In this document: piece after piece, positions 45,020 to 53,104 of the stretch
Layout: the number at the start of each line of letters is the position of its first letter
How positions within the stretch are numbered: position 1 is the first letter of the stretch
Assembly (NCBI GenBank): GCA_900467745.1
Contig: UBQW01000011.1
Span: 62,001-126,000, forward strand
From: Hyphomicrobiales bacterium
Lineage (GTDB): Bacteria; Pseudomonadota; Alphaproteobacteria; Rhizobiales; Rhizobiaceae
Direction: 5' to 3'
Length of the DNA stretch: 64,000 nucleotides
Made by a program: the position numbers and the translations under genes
Notes under the pieces: model-generated
Seen by the model: only the letters and a program-made list of their open reading frames with translations
The model's database searches: none
Told to the model about the DNA's origin: nothing

Positions 45020-45610
45020 ATGGCCGCTGTTCTTGATTCTGTCCGCGCATTCTTTGCGCATTCCATTTTCACCATCGACGCCGAAAATGCCGGCGATGTC
45101 GTTGCGCGCGAGAACCTGCTCGATCGCGCCATGGGCCCGAACCGTCGCCGCAAGTCGTCGGAAAAGATCCGCCGTGGCCGCGTTCCGGCCGAAGGCCTGG
45201 CGCTGGTTGCGCGTGATCGCGACGGTCACGTCATTGGCACCGTGCGCCTGTGGAACGTCGAAGCCGGCGTCAATGCCGATGGCACTGCGATCGACGCGCT
45301 GCTGCTTGGACCGCTGGCGGTCGATTCCAGCTTCGAGGGCAAGGGTGTCGGCTCGGCTCTGATGCGCGCCGCCATGCTGGAAGCCAAGACGCGTGGTCAC
45401 GGCGCCATCCTGCTTGTGGGCGATGCCCCTTATTACGAGCGTTTCGGCTTCTTCGCCGCAAAGGCTCAGCATCTCGTCATGCCTGGTCCGTTCGAACGCT
45501 CGCGCTTTCTGGCGCTCGAGCTTGTCGAGGGCTGGCTTGACGGCGCGGCCGGCATGATCGTGCCCACGGGGCGGATGCTGGCCAGCGCGCCGGTCCGCAG
45601 GGCGGCCTGA
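45020..45610 (+). CDS. GNAT-family N-acetyltransferase
   Basis: 196 aa, preceded by GGGAGG. The acetyl-CoA binding region is LGPLAVDSSFEGKGVGSALMRAAMLEAK (Q/RxxGxG/A-type loop near residues 97-124), with GDAPYYERFGFFAAKA near the C-terminal part, common in this group. Located 88 bp after the decarboxylase stop on the same strand and closed by a terminator, so co-transcription is likely; acetylation of polyamine or of another amine is an attractive guess only. Confidence 0.88.
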   Translation: MAAVLDSVRAFFAHSIFTIDAENAGDVVARENLLDRAMGPNRRRKSSEKIRRGRVPAEGLALVARDRDGHVIGTVRLWNVEAGVNADGTAIDALLLGPLAVDSSFEGKGVGSALMRAAMLEAKTRGHGAILLVGDAPYYERFGFFAAKAQHLVMPGPFERSRFLALELVEGWLDGAAGMIVPTGRMLASAPVRRAA

Positions 45611-45642
45611 CTTAGGCCTTGTCCGAGGCGTTGTCCGGCAGA

Positions 45643-45671
45643 GCCTCTCCCCAAAAGGGAGGGGCTTTTTT
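45643..45671 (+). terminator. Terminator after the decarboxylase-GNAT operon
   Basis: GCCTCTCCC-CAAAA-GGGAGGGGC (one G-T pair) followed by TTTTTT. Confidence 0.87.
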
Positions 45672-45785
45672 GTTTCATTTCCAGTTTCAGGAAATCAGTT
45701 TGAAGGGGCGCCGGAAGAGCCGGCGGACTATTATCCCCTCTGTATTCGCTGCGCCCGTAGTGTGAGGGCGCTTACTTGACGACGC

Positions 45786-45920
45786 CTACTTCACGACGCT
45801 GGCGTCAACCAGCTGTGTCCCGGCAGTCTGTACGATATTGTCCGGTATGGCGGCGATGAAAAACATCGTGAAAGCATAGACCGCGAATATGGTCGCTGCG
45901 GCTGTGGCCTTAAGAATCAT
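45786..45920 (-). CDS. 44-residue single-span membrane peptide
   Basis: A reverse-strand frame opens at the ATG at 45918-45920 and ends at a TAG at 45786-45788. A perfect AGGAG Shine-Dalgarno lies 7 bases upstream. The product begins MILKATAAATIFAVYAF, so it has a basic start and one hydrophobic span (about residues 6-26), then a short hydrophilic tail with Asp, Asn and Gln. I cannot assign a family. Too short to be called by length-limited gene finders. Confidence 0.6.
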   Translation of the reverse strand: MILKATAAATIFAVYAFTMFFIAAIPDNIVQTAGTQLVDASVVK

Positions 45921-46168
45921 TCATGCACTCCTAGTTCTCTGGTATCTAATGTGAGCGCAAAAGTCGGCTTTCCCAAGAGTTTTCTGAACGCCAGATGAAC
46001 AAAAAACTGTGACGGTAAATTTTAACGATATTTTAGCAACACTGCAGCTTCGCCTTTATGGGGAAGAAATTCACTTTTCGTTCTAATAAAATGCAGAAAA
46101 AACAATCATATGGATGAAAATATGAGCGAGAATCATCCCCATGGCGTAGGGTCGGCGCATCATGAACG

Positions 46169-46237
46169 CGTCATCGAGCAGGGAGCCGGGTTCATGAACC
46201 GGTTCGGTCTCCGTTCATAATTCGGCGCTCGATGACG
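46169..46237. other. Long intergenic hairpin with nested palindrome
   Basis: CGTCATCGAGC and GCTCGATGACG form an 11-bp perfect stem enclosing 47 bases, within which GGAG/CTCC and a self-complementary GGTTCATGAACC (46189-46200) give further pairing. No U-tract follows on either strand. It lies in a gene-free stretch between 45921 and 46526; otherwise I see no gene there. Confidence 0.55.
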
Positions 46238-46493
46238 GTCGCGAAAGGTCGAATCGGATGCCGTCAGGGCAGATGATTCGTCCGGGGACGCCAGATCGAG
46301 AGACGCTCCTGTCGGTCTGATGAAGCCGGAAAGCCTGAAACGATCGGGCAGGCGGACCAGCCTGACACTTACTACTCAATACCTCGACCGCCTGCCTTCT
46401 CCCTTTTTCACCGCCGTGGACAGTCCGCGCGCGGACATTCGTGCTGCCCGCCGATCGGATGACTTGCCGTCGGCGCGATTCCGTAGGAATGTA

Positions 46494-46511
46494 TTTTAGT
46501 GATCACTAAAA
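46494..46511. promoter_or_regulatory. 18-bp perfect palindrome, candidate operator
   Basis: TTTTAGTGATCACTAAAA is completely self-complementary, the size of a dimeric repressor site. It ends 15 bp before the start of the small secreted protein gene. No regulator gene adjoins it. Confidence 0.6.
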
Positions 46512-46526
46512 CGTGAGGGCGAGCAT

Positions 46527-46757
46527 ATGATACGGCCTCTACTTCTTTCCCTTTCCTGCGCCTGCCTGCTGTCACTCGCCGGTGCGTCGACTTCCTTTGC
46601 AGCAATCAAGACGGTGACGGCGAAGCCGACCGCCGAGACGATGGCACCGGGAGAATCCGTGCTCTTCGACGACAAGAAATGTCCGGCGGGAATGATCGCG
46701 AAATTCACCAAGGCGCAACAGCGGCCCTCAGTGTCGCGCCGATGCGTGCATCAGTGA
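46527..46757 (+). CDS. Small secreted protein with two Cys, DUF6719-like
   Basis: 76 aa. Signal peptide (PLLLSLSCACLLSLAGASTSFA, cleavage near residue 25) followed by a mature region of about 50 aa with the pattern DKKCPAGMIAKFTKAQQRP...RRCV. The CPAG...CV spacing is that of small rhizobial exported proteins of unknown function (DUF6719-type, from memory). The two Cys could form a disulfide. An 18-bp palindrome directly upstream indicates dedicated regulation. After it, GGCCGAT-GATTTG-ATCGGCC at 46811-46830 is a weak hairpin. Confidence 0.72.
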   Translation: MIRPLLLSLSCACLLSLAGASTSFAAIKTVTAKPTAETMAPGESVLFDDKKCPAGMIAKFTKAQQRPSVSRRCVHQ

Positions 46758-46851
46758 CCTTGAGCCAAGCGCGATCATAAGGTTTCACATCCATGTGAGA
46801 TTGAAGGGACGGCCGATGATTTGATCGGCCGCCCGTCATAGATAATGGCGC

Positions 46852-47859
46852 ATGATCAAGCGCCTCGCACTTCTCTTCATCCTGTCGCTAACGCCAGCCG
46901 CCGCCTTCGCGCAGCAGCCGAGCCCTGTCGCCACGTTGCTCGATGGCGGCGCGTCGCGCGAGGAGCTGCGGCCGCTGAAGGCCGTCATCGTCGCCAGGGA
47001 TGGCGAGATCATCGCCGAGCATGGCTATCGTGGCCATTCCACACGTGAATCCGTCAACATCAAGTCGGCCTCCAAGTCGATCATCTCGAGCCTCGTCGGC
47101 ATCGCCATTGCGAAGGGCCTGCTGGAAGGGCCGGATCAGAAGATCGCGCCGATCCTGAAGGCAGACCTCCCCGACAATCCCGATCGAAGGCTCGGCGAGA
47201 TCACCATCGGCAACCTGCTCTCGATGCAGGCGGGGCTTGGTCGCCTGTCCGGTCCCGATTACGGGCGCTTCGTGTCGTCGCGCAACTGGGTGCGGTTCGC
47301 ACTCGCGCAGCCGTTTGCCGATGAGCCGGGCGGGCAGATGCTCTATTCAACAGCCTCGACCCATCTCCTCTCGGCGATCCTGACAAAGGTCGGCGGGAAA
47401 ACGACGCTCGCCTTGGCGCGGGAGTGGCTGGCGCCCGTCGATGGCTTTCGCATCGGCGCATGGGAGCGGGATCCGCAGGGGATCTATCTCGGCGGTAACC
47501 AGATGGCGATGACCGCCCGCTCGCTGCTTGCCTTCGGCGAGCTCTATCGCAATGGCGGCAAGGCTCCGGATGGCACGCAGGTCGTTCCCGCCGATTGGGT
47601 CGTCCAATCCTGGCAGCACCGCACCAATTCGCGTTTCTCGGGCGATGACTACGGTTACGGCTGGTTCTCGCGGCAGATTGGCGGCGAGCAAGTGCATTTC
47701 GGCTGGGGCTACGGCGGCCAGATGCTCTATATCGTGCCGTCGCTGAAGCTCACCGTTGTGATGACGTCAGACGAGAACGGCCCCTCGGCGAGGACCGGTT
47801 ACCGCGATGCCCTGCACGGGCTTCTCTCCGAGATCATCGCCGCCGCACGCCCTGTCTGA
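46852..47859 (+). CDS. Serine hydrolase of the beta-lactamase class C/DD-peptidase fold
   Basis: 335 aa with signal peptide (ALLFILSLTPAAAFA). The SxxK motif is SASKSIISS near residue 75, the second motif is MLYSTAST (YST where YxN is usual), and the third region is HFGWGYGGQMLYIVP in place of KTG. This is the pattern of esterase- or peptidase-like serine hydrolases rather than true AmpC. Periplasmic, activity unknown. Shine-Dalgarno weak; single gene. Confidence 0.88.
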   Translation: MIKRLALLFILSLTPAAAFAQQPSPVATLLDGGASREELRPLKAVIVARDGEIIAEHGYRGHSTRESVNIKSASKSIISSLVGIAIAKGLLEGPDQKIAPILKADLPDNPDRRLGEITIGNLLSMQAGLGRLSGPDYGRFVSSRNWVRFALAQPFADEPGGQMLYSTASTHLLSAILTKVGGKTTLALAREWLAPVDGFRIGAWERDPQGIYLGGNQMAMTARSLLAFGELYRNGGKAPDGTQVVPADWVVQSWQHRTNSRFSGDDYGYGWFSRQIGGEQVHFGWGYGGQMLYIVPSLKLTVVMTSDENGPSARTGYRDALHGLLSEIIAAARPV

Positions 47860-47961
47860 GCGGGCTTTTCGGCGCATTGGTTAAAATGCGACCAAGCGTT
47901 CCAATCAAAACGCAATAGCGATCTCGTAACGTGTCCGCGCCGGTGGATTGGAGGCGCGTAC

Positions 47962-49119
47962 ATGATTTTGGATCTGCGGACGATCTATGTCGTCTCCGCC
48001 ATGACGCTCCTGGTTCTCGGAAGCGCGCATATGGTGAGCTATTGGACCGGGCGGTTCGGCCGCTGGCCGGCTTGGTGGGGTGCCAGTTATCTGGTGCTCG
48101 GCGTCGGTACGCTGCTCGTCTGCCTGCGCAATTTCATTCCCTATGCGCTGTCGATCCAGCTGGGCAATGTGCTGACCATCGCCGGCTACCTGCTGTCGTT
48201 CTTCGCCATTCGCGTGCTCGCCGGCCGGCCGGTGTCGATGCTTGCCTGCGCGCTGGCGCTCGTCTGCATCAGCCTCCCGGTCGCGGCTCTGCCCCCCGGC
48301 GATATGTCTGTGTCGACGCGGTTGTTCTATGTCTCGGCCATCTGCTGCCTGTGCGATCTGGCGGTGCTGCGCGAGGGTATCGGCATCTACAGGCGCGAGA
48401 AGCTTTTTTCGGCGGGGCTGCTGGCGTGGCTCTATCTGCCGACGGCGGCGATTTTCCTGGTGCGTAGCGTCATGGCGGCAACTGGCGAGATTGCCGGTCC
48501 TGATCCTTATGGCGCCACCGTCGCCCATAGCTGGATGGCGTCGACGGCGGTTATTTTCCTGGCGCTGCGCAGCATGCTGATCGTATTGATGGCGGCCGAG
48601 CGCAACAGGAGCGAACTGATTGCGCTGGCGCATCATGATCCGCTGACGGGCGCGCTCAATCGCGGCGGTCTGGCGCAGCGACTGCCGGTGCGCGATGCCC
48701 ACGCGTTGGCGCTTCTGGTGGTCGATATCGATCACTTCAAGCAGCTGAACGACCAGCATGGCCATCCCGTCGGAGACGATGTGCTCCGGCTGTTTTCCAG
48801 CGCGGCGCGCAGCGTGCTGCGCCCTGATGATCTCCTGTCGCGTCACGGCGGCGACGAGTTTCTCGTGGTGCTGAAGAATACCGCCGAGGACGGAGCGATC
48901 GCCGTCGCCGAGCGGATGCGGCTGGCGTTTTCGGAGCAGGTTTCGGCGATGGCGGTGTTCGCATCGCTTCCGACGCTGAGCATCGGGGTCGCTGCCTGCC
49001 ACGGCCCGGATATCGACTTCAAGAAGCTCCTGGAGCGGGCGGACACCGCGCTCTACGCTTCCAAGCGGCGAGGCCGCGATCGGGTCGAGGCATCGCCCGC
49101 GCAGGAGCAGGCGGCTTAG
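47962..49119 (+). CDS. Membrane-bound diguanylate cyclase (GGDEF)
   Basis: 385 aa, preceded by GGAGG. About six hydrophobic segments between residues 5 and 215 form a membrane sensor region without a recognised extracellular domain. The GGDEF domain follows: LAHHDPLTGALNRGGLAQRL, VVDIDHFKQLNDQHGHPVGDDVL, and RHGGDEFLVVL near residue 295 with the catalytic signature intact. No I-site RxxD is evident right before it at the usual distance (RPDD occurs at about 288-291 and may serve). Synthesises c-di-GMP. Confidence 0.93.
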   Translation: MILDLRTIYVVSAMTLLVLGSAHMVSYWTGRFGRWPAWWGASYLVLGVGTLLVCLRNFIPYALSIQLGNVLTIAGYLLSFFAIRVLAGRPVSMLACALALVCISLPVAALPPGDMSVSTRLFYVSAICCLCDLAVLREGIGIYRREKLFSAGLLAWLYLPTAAIFLVRSVMAATGEIAGPDPYGATVAHSWMASTAVIFLALRSMLIVLMAAERNRSELIALAHHDPLTGALNRGGLAQRLPVRDAHALALLVVDIDHFKQLNDQHGHPVGDDVLRLFSSAARSVLRPDDLLSRHGGDEFLVVLKNTAEDGAIAVAERMRLAFSEQVSAMAVFASLPTLSIGVAACHGPDIDFKKLLERADTALYASKRRGRDRVEASPAQEQAA

Positions 49120-49126
49120 CTCAAGC

Positions 49127-49936
49127 TCAGATATTCTGGTCCATGCTCTCGGCGGGGATTTCGCTGGCCGAATGGATGCGCACCACCGCTGCCGGGACGC
49201 CCGCCACCGTGCAATGGGCCGGAACCGGCTTCACCACCACGCTGCCGGCCGCCACCTTGCTAAAGGCGCCGATCTCGATATTGCCGAGGATCTTGGTGCC
49301 GGCGCCGATCATCACGCCGCGGCGGATCTTCGGGTGCCGGTCGCCGGTTTCCTTGCCGGTGCCGCCGAGCGTAACGCCCTGGAGTATCGAGACCTCGTCC
49401 TCGATGACAGCCGTTTCGCCGATGACGATCCCGGAGCCGTGGTCGAGCATGATGCCGGAGCCGATCCTGGCAGCCGGATGGATATCCGGGCCGAAGACCA
49501 GCGAGGCGAGATTAGCAAGCCAGCTGGCGACCTCGACGCGGCCGTCGTTCCACAATTTGTGGGCGGCGCGGTGGATCTGCAGGGCGTGGAAGCCCTTCAG
49601 GTTGAGCAGCGCATGCAGATAGGTCGTGCAGGCCGGATCGCGCTTGCGCACCGCCATCAGGTCGGCCTGGATCTCGGTCAGGATATCAGGTGTCAGCGTT
49701 TCCTGGAGAAGCGTCGTCAGAGTTGCCGTATCGACATCGGCGCGCGAGAGGCGCGCGGCAAGCACGCGGGCGACGATTGTCGCGCTATCCGCAGCTTCGA
49801 TCACCTGCGATGTCAAAAGAGGCCGTAAGACCGGTTCGCGTTCGCACAGCGCCAGGGCCTCGGCGCGGATCAACACCCATGCCGAGGCATCGTTGGCGGC
49901 TGCGGTTTCGGCGATGGCGGTTCTGGTCTGCGACAT
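49127..49936 (-). CDS. cysE: Serine O-acetyltransferase
   Basis: 269 aa. Transfers acetyl from acetyl-CoA to L-serine, the first step of cysteine synthesis. N-terminal helical part (ALALCEREPVLRPLLTSQVIEA), then DPACTTYLHALLNLKGFHALQIHRAAHKLW (the substrate His) and the left-handed beta-helix hexapeptides: FGPDIHPAARIGSGIMLDHGSGIVIGETAVIEDEVSILQGVTLGGTGKETGDRHPKI. It is convergent with the diguanylate cyclase gene by 7 bp. The C-terminal tail ends in Ile (MDQNI), the residue that docks into CysK in cysteine synthase complexes. Confidence 0.95.
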   Translation of the reverse strand: MSQTRTAIAETAAANDASAWVLIRAEALALCEREPVLRPLLTSQVIEAADSATIVARVLAARLSRADVDTATLTTLLQETLTPDILTEIQADLMAVRKRDPACTTYLHALLNLKGFHALQIHRAAHKLWNDGRVEVASWLANLASLVFGPDIHPAARIGSGIMLDHGSGIVIGETAVIEDEVSILQGVTLGGTGKETGDRHPKIRRGVMIGAGTKILGNIEIGAFSKVAAGSVVVKPVPAHCTVAGVPAAVVRIHSASEIPAESMDQNI

Positions 49937-50020
49937 CTGGCTAAGCTCTCTGTTTTCACGCCAATTGTTTTCAAGCGTGTCTTTACCCCGAAACCGGTGA
50001 TTAGTCTCGGGATATGTGTC

Positions 50021-50126
50021 TTAAAGCGTGTCGCGATCCTTCGGATTCGCTCGTCACGCTTTAAGTTTTGTTCTGTCGCATGTCGGTGCCGCAAAACCGC
50101 TGCACAGTTTTGCGCGACATGCTTTA
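50021..50126. repeat. Rhizobial palindromic repeat that carries the stop codon of the WD40 gene
   Basis: Read on the reverse strand from 50126 it begins TAAAGCATGTCGCGCAAAAC, folds as GCATGTCG...CGACATGC around CGCAAAAC/GTTTTGCG, and then continues with a second hairpin (TTAAAGCGTG...CACGCTTTAA). The first 60 bp match 58063-58130, where the same TAA is the stop codon of the gene in front. It occupies the gap between the WD40 gene and cysE. Confidence 0.85.
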
Positions 50127-51113
50127 GGCGGCGATATCGACCACGCCGCAATCGCCGGCTTCCGAGGCGAAGGCCAGCAGCTTGCCGTTCTTGCTCCAGC
50201 TCATGGCCGTGATTGCGCCTTTGCCGGGGCGGCGGATCAGCGCTTCCTTGCTGTCGGCGAGGCGAACGGCGAGGATCATGCCGTCGATGAAGCCGATGGC
50301 GAGGATGTCTTCGGCCGGGTGGAACTTGACCGAGGTCGCCATGATGTTGGCGCGGGTACCGAGTTCGAGCGGCGCCTTGCCCATCGGGCCGTCCTTGCCG
50401 GAGAATGGCCAGACGATGGCGGCGGGAGCGCCCGAAGACGCCAGCCACTTGCCCTTGGCCGACCAGGAGAGCGACTTGACCTTGGCGGGGTAGCCGGTCA
50501 TGCGCATGTGGCGGGCTTCAGAGCCGGGCTTGATGTCGAGCTTCCAGCCGTGCAGCGCGTTTTCCTGCATTGTCGTGACGAGGAAGTTGCCATCCGGCGA
50601 GAAGGTGACGCCGGTATGGGCGCCCTTCCATTCGAGATCGACGGGCTTTGCGTCGCCCGCCACCCAATGCAGCGAGACGCCATTATAGCGGGCTGCGGCG
50701 ACGCGCATGCCCTTGGGCGCGAAGGCGAGGCCTTCGACGGTGCGTTCCTCGGTGAATTCGCGGGTGGTGCCGTCAGAAAGGCGAACGATCGCGCTCTTGC
50801 CGTGGGAATAGGCGATGGCGCCCTGCGGGCCGGCGGCGAGCTGCGAGATCCACTTGCGCGGCGCATGCGCCAGCTCGGTAACGCTGCCATCGGCGGCGAT
50901 CCGTAGCACCTTGCCGTCTTCGCCGCCCGAGATCAGGCTTTCGCTATAGGGATCGCGGATGCAGGTGAGCATGCCCTGATGGGCTTCGGTGACCTTCTCC
51001 GAACCATCCAGCCGGTGAAACGTGCCGGTGGCGCTGGCGAAGAAGGGGGTATCACCTAAAAATTCGACGGCCAGGATATGGCCGTCGATATCAAACGGGG
51101 CAACAGTTGGCAT
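50124..51113 (-). CDS. WD40-repeat-like beta-propeller protein coupled to the GTPase
   Basis: 329 aa from the ATG at 51111-51113. No signal peptide. Repeating units of about 40 residues end in WD-like pairs: GMLTCIRDPYSESLISGGEDGKVLRIAADG, NFLVTTMQENALHGWKLD, SLSWSAKGKWLASSGAPAAIVWPF, TAMSWSKNGKLLAFASEAGDCGVVDI, which suggests a seven-bladed propeller. The start codon shares one base with the stop codon of the upstream GTPase (TGATG), so translation is coupled. Its partner is a zinc-type GTPase, so a role in metal delivery is inferred; the family is uncharacterised. Confidence 0.85.
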   Translation of the reverse strand: MPTVAPFDIDGHILAVEFLGDTPFFASATGTFHRLDGSEKVTEAHQGMLTCIRDPYSESLISGGEDGKVLRIAADGSVTELAHAPRKWISQLAAGPQGAIAYSHGKSAIVRLSDGTTREFTEERTVEGLAFAPKGMRVAAARYNGVSLHWVAGDAKPVDLEWKGAHTGVTFSPDGNFLVTTMQENALHGWKLDIKPGSEARHMRMTGYPAKVKSLSWSAKGKWLASSGAPAAIVWPFSGKDGPMGKAPLELGTRANIMATSVKFHPAEDILAIGFIDGMILAVRLADSKEALIRRPGKGAITAMSWSKNGKLLAFASEAGDCGVVDIAA

Positions 51114-52252
51114 CAGGCAGAGGCCTCGCACGCCTTGAAGGAAGCTTCGAGCTTTTCGCGGTCAAGCTCGCGGCCGATGAAGACGAGACGCGTCTCGCGC
51201 TTCTCGCCGTCCTTCCAGGCGCGCTGGTGGTCGCCTTCGATGATCATGTGCACGCCCTGAACGACGTAGCGCTCGGCATCGCCCTTAAACGCGATGATAC
51301 CCTTGAGGCGCAGGATGTTCGGGCCCTGCGTCTGGGTGATCTTCTGGATCCAGGGGAAGAAGCGGTCCGGGTTCATCTCGCCGCCACGCAGCGAAACCGA
51401 CTGCACCGTCACGTCATGGATCGGGGAGACGGCGCCGTGGTGATGGTGGTCGTGCCCGTGATCATGGTGATGATCGTGCCCGTGGTCATGATCGTGGTGG
51501 TGATGATCGTGATCATGGTCGTGCGCATGGTGATGGTGGCCATGGTCGTGGCCGCAATCGGGACCACAGACATGGTCGGGGTGATCGTGGTCGAGGAAGT
51601 GCGGGTCGTTTTCCAGCGCACGTTCCAGGTTGAAGGCCCCCTGATCGAGCACGCGGGCGAGATCGACGCCGGACCGGCTGGTCTTGTAGACGCGGGCCGA
51701 CGGGTTGATGGCGCGCACGACGTCTTCGATCTGCGCCAGCTCTTCCGGGGTCACGAGGTCGGTCTTGTTGATAAGCACGACGTCGGCAAACGCGATCTGG
51801 TCTTCGGCCTCGCGGCTGTCCTTCAGGCGCAGCGGCAGGTGCTTGGCGTCGACGAGGGCGACCACGGCATCGAGCTCGGTCTTGGCGCGAACGTCGTCAT
51901 CCATGAAGAAGGTCTGTGCGACCGGCACCGGATCGGCAAGGCCCGTCGTTTCGACGATGATGCCATCGAAGCGGCCAGGGCGGCGCATCAGGCCTTCAAC
52001 GACGCGGATCAGGTCGCCGCGCACCGTGCAGCAGACGCAGCCATTGTTCATCTCGTAGATCTCTTCGTCGGATTCGACGATCAGGTCGTTGTCGATGCCG
52101 ATCTCGCCGAACTCGTTGACGATGACGGCATACTTCTTGCCATGCGCTTCCGTCAGGATGCGGTTCAACAGCGTCGTCTTGCCGGCGCCGAGGTAGCCGG
52201 TGAGAACGGTGACGGGGATGGGCTTGGGTTGCGTCTGGAGAGCGTCGGTCAT
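51113..52252 (-). CDS. CobW/ZNG1-like G3E GTPase with His-rich metal loop
   Basis: 379 aa. P loop [20 protein letters not shown] (about 18-37), the Walker B/CxCC metal site [15 protein letters not shown] near residue 70, NKTDLV for guanine recognition, and the C-terminal CobW_C domain ([20 protein letters not shown]...). In between, residues about 225-280 contain about 25 His with Asp ([19 protein letters not shown] and similar), a zinc- or nickel-binding tail like YciC/ZNG1. G3E GTPases of this branch deliver Zn to client proteins when zinc is short. A Zur-like site lies upstream, which supports zinc over cobalt. Confidence 0.93.
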   Translation of the reverse strand: MTDALQTQPKPIPVTVLTGYLGAGKTTLLNRILTEAHGKKYAVIVNEFGEIGIDNDLIVESDEEIYEMNNGCVCCTVRGDLIRVVEGLMRRPGRFDGIIVETTGLADPVPVAQTFFMDDDVRAKTELDAVVALVDAKHLPLRLKDSREAEDQIAFADVVLINKTDLVTPEELAQIEDVVRAINPSARVYKTSRSGVDLARVLDQGAFNLERALENDPHFLDHDHPDHVCGPDCGHDHGHHHHAHDHDHDHHHHDHDHGHDHHHDHGHDHHHHGAVSPIHDVTVQSVSLRGGEMNPDRFFPWIQKITQTQGPNILRLKGIIAFKGDAERYVVQGVHMIIEGDHQRAWKDGEKRETRLVFIGRELDREKLEASFKACEASA

Positions 52253-52354
52253 GAGAACCTCGATAGGTGGGGGCTTGCTCGGGTGTTTGTCCCGGGCCTT
52301 TCAAATTCGTCGTCTCATATAAGGGGTGCGGCGCGGCAGTTCAAAGGGATTCGT

Positions 52355-52371
52355 ATGTTATAAGATCACAT
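52355..52371 (-). promoter_or_regulatory. Zur-box-like site upstream of the His-rich GTPase operon
   Basis: ATGTTATAAGATCACAT: 6 of 8 outer positions are symmetric and the ATGTTATA half resembles the A/T-rich proteobacterial Zur consensus with an ATGTTAT...ATAACAT form. It lies about 100 bp before the GTPase start and touches the vapC stop codon. Assignment is by eye. Confidence 0.5.
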
Positions 52372-52769
52372 TAGGGCGTGGGGGCCGCGATAGCCGATTT
52401 CACGTCGGTCTTTGAGAAGTCGTTGCCGATGTAGAGCAGCGGGCAATCGAATTCCTTGGCGGTCGCGTAGGAGAAGCAATCGCCGAAATATAGGGAAGCC
52501 GGGTGAAAGCCTTTGCCCCATGCAGAATAAATATCAGAAACGAAGCGTGCCCGACCGTCGGTTACCGGGATGACCTCACCGATTGACGCGTTAATGATAT
52601 CCAGCAATTCCGGCAAACGGTTCGCCCGAAGCGCTACAATCTGAGCCTCCGCGAGCGTGCCGGCAGAGATGATCACCTTTTGAACGCTCGCCATTGCCTT
52701 TGAGCAGATATAGGCATCTTGCTCATCCTTGACGATGGCGATCAACGCTGACGTGTCGACCGCGATCAT
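52371..52769 (-). CDS. vapC: VapC-type PIN-domain toxin
   Basis: 132 aa. PIN ribonuclease with MIAVDTSALIAIVKDEQDA at the N-terminus (first active-site Asp), a Glu in GTLAEAQIVAL, and YFGDCFSYATAKEFDCPLLYIGNDF (the later Asp residues). Such toxins cut tRNA or rRNA. Its start overlaps the antitoxin stop by 4 bp. The stop codon abuts the Zur-like site of the next operon. Confidence 0.9.
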   Translation of the reverse strand: MIAVDTSALIAIVKDEQDAYICSKAMASVQKVIISAGTLAEAQIVALRANRLPELLDIINASIGEVIPVTDGRARFVSDIYSAWGKGFHPASLYFGDCFSYATAKEFDCPLLYIGNDFSKTDVKSAIAAPTP

Positions 52770-53032
52770 CCCGGCAATCCGTTTTCGTCGTAGAGGAAGT
52801 CTTGACTGTGGGCGGCATCAGTCTCGAAATTCGCCGGGCCTTTTTCGCGCCCTCGTTGCCTCACCCTGTCAAAGACCGCCATTCTTTCTTCGGGCGGTAA
52901 GGGCGATCTGGCAATCGGGAAGAGCTGGAGAGAAGGTTGCCCTTCCTCGGTGACAATGATGTCGGTGCCGTCTTGTGCAAGCTTGGCAATACGCGAAAAT
53001 TCGCGCTCAGCCTCTTTCACGGAAATGCGCAT
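52766..53032 (-). CDS. vapB: VapB-type antitoxin, Phd/YefM-like
   Basis: 88 aa from the ATG at 53030-53032, with AAGGAGG 7 bases upstream. MRISVKEAEREFSRIAKLAQDGTDIIVTEEGQPSLQLFPI is a Phd/YefM-type DNA-binding domain; the C-terminal half (DRVRQRGREKGPANFETDAAHSQDFLYDENGLPG) is charged and would wrap the toxin. It ends 4 bp inside vapC, the normal antitoxin-first order. Confidence 0.9.
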   Translation of the reverse strand: MRISVKEAEREFSRIAKLAQDGTDIIVTEEGQPSLQLFPIARSPLPPEERMAVFDRVRQRGREKGPANFETDAAHSQDFLYDENGLPG

Positions 53033-53104
53033 GCGGGCCTCCTTGGTGAGCCACTGCGATTGCAATCAATATGATGAAAACATCGGGCCGATACAAGCGG
53101 CCCG

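Noticed and set aside
51430..51545. A short tandem repeat or CRISPR-like array
   Set aside because: The repeated GTG/ATG pattern is the His/Asp codon run of the GTPase metal loop; no regular spacers.
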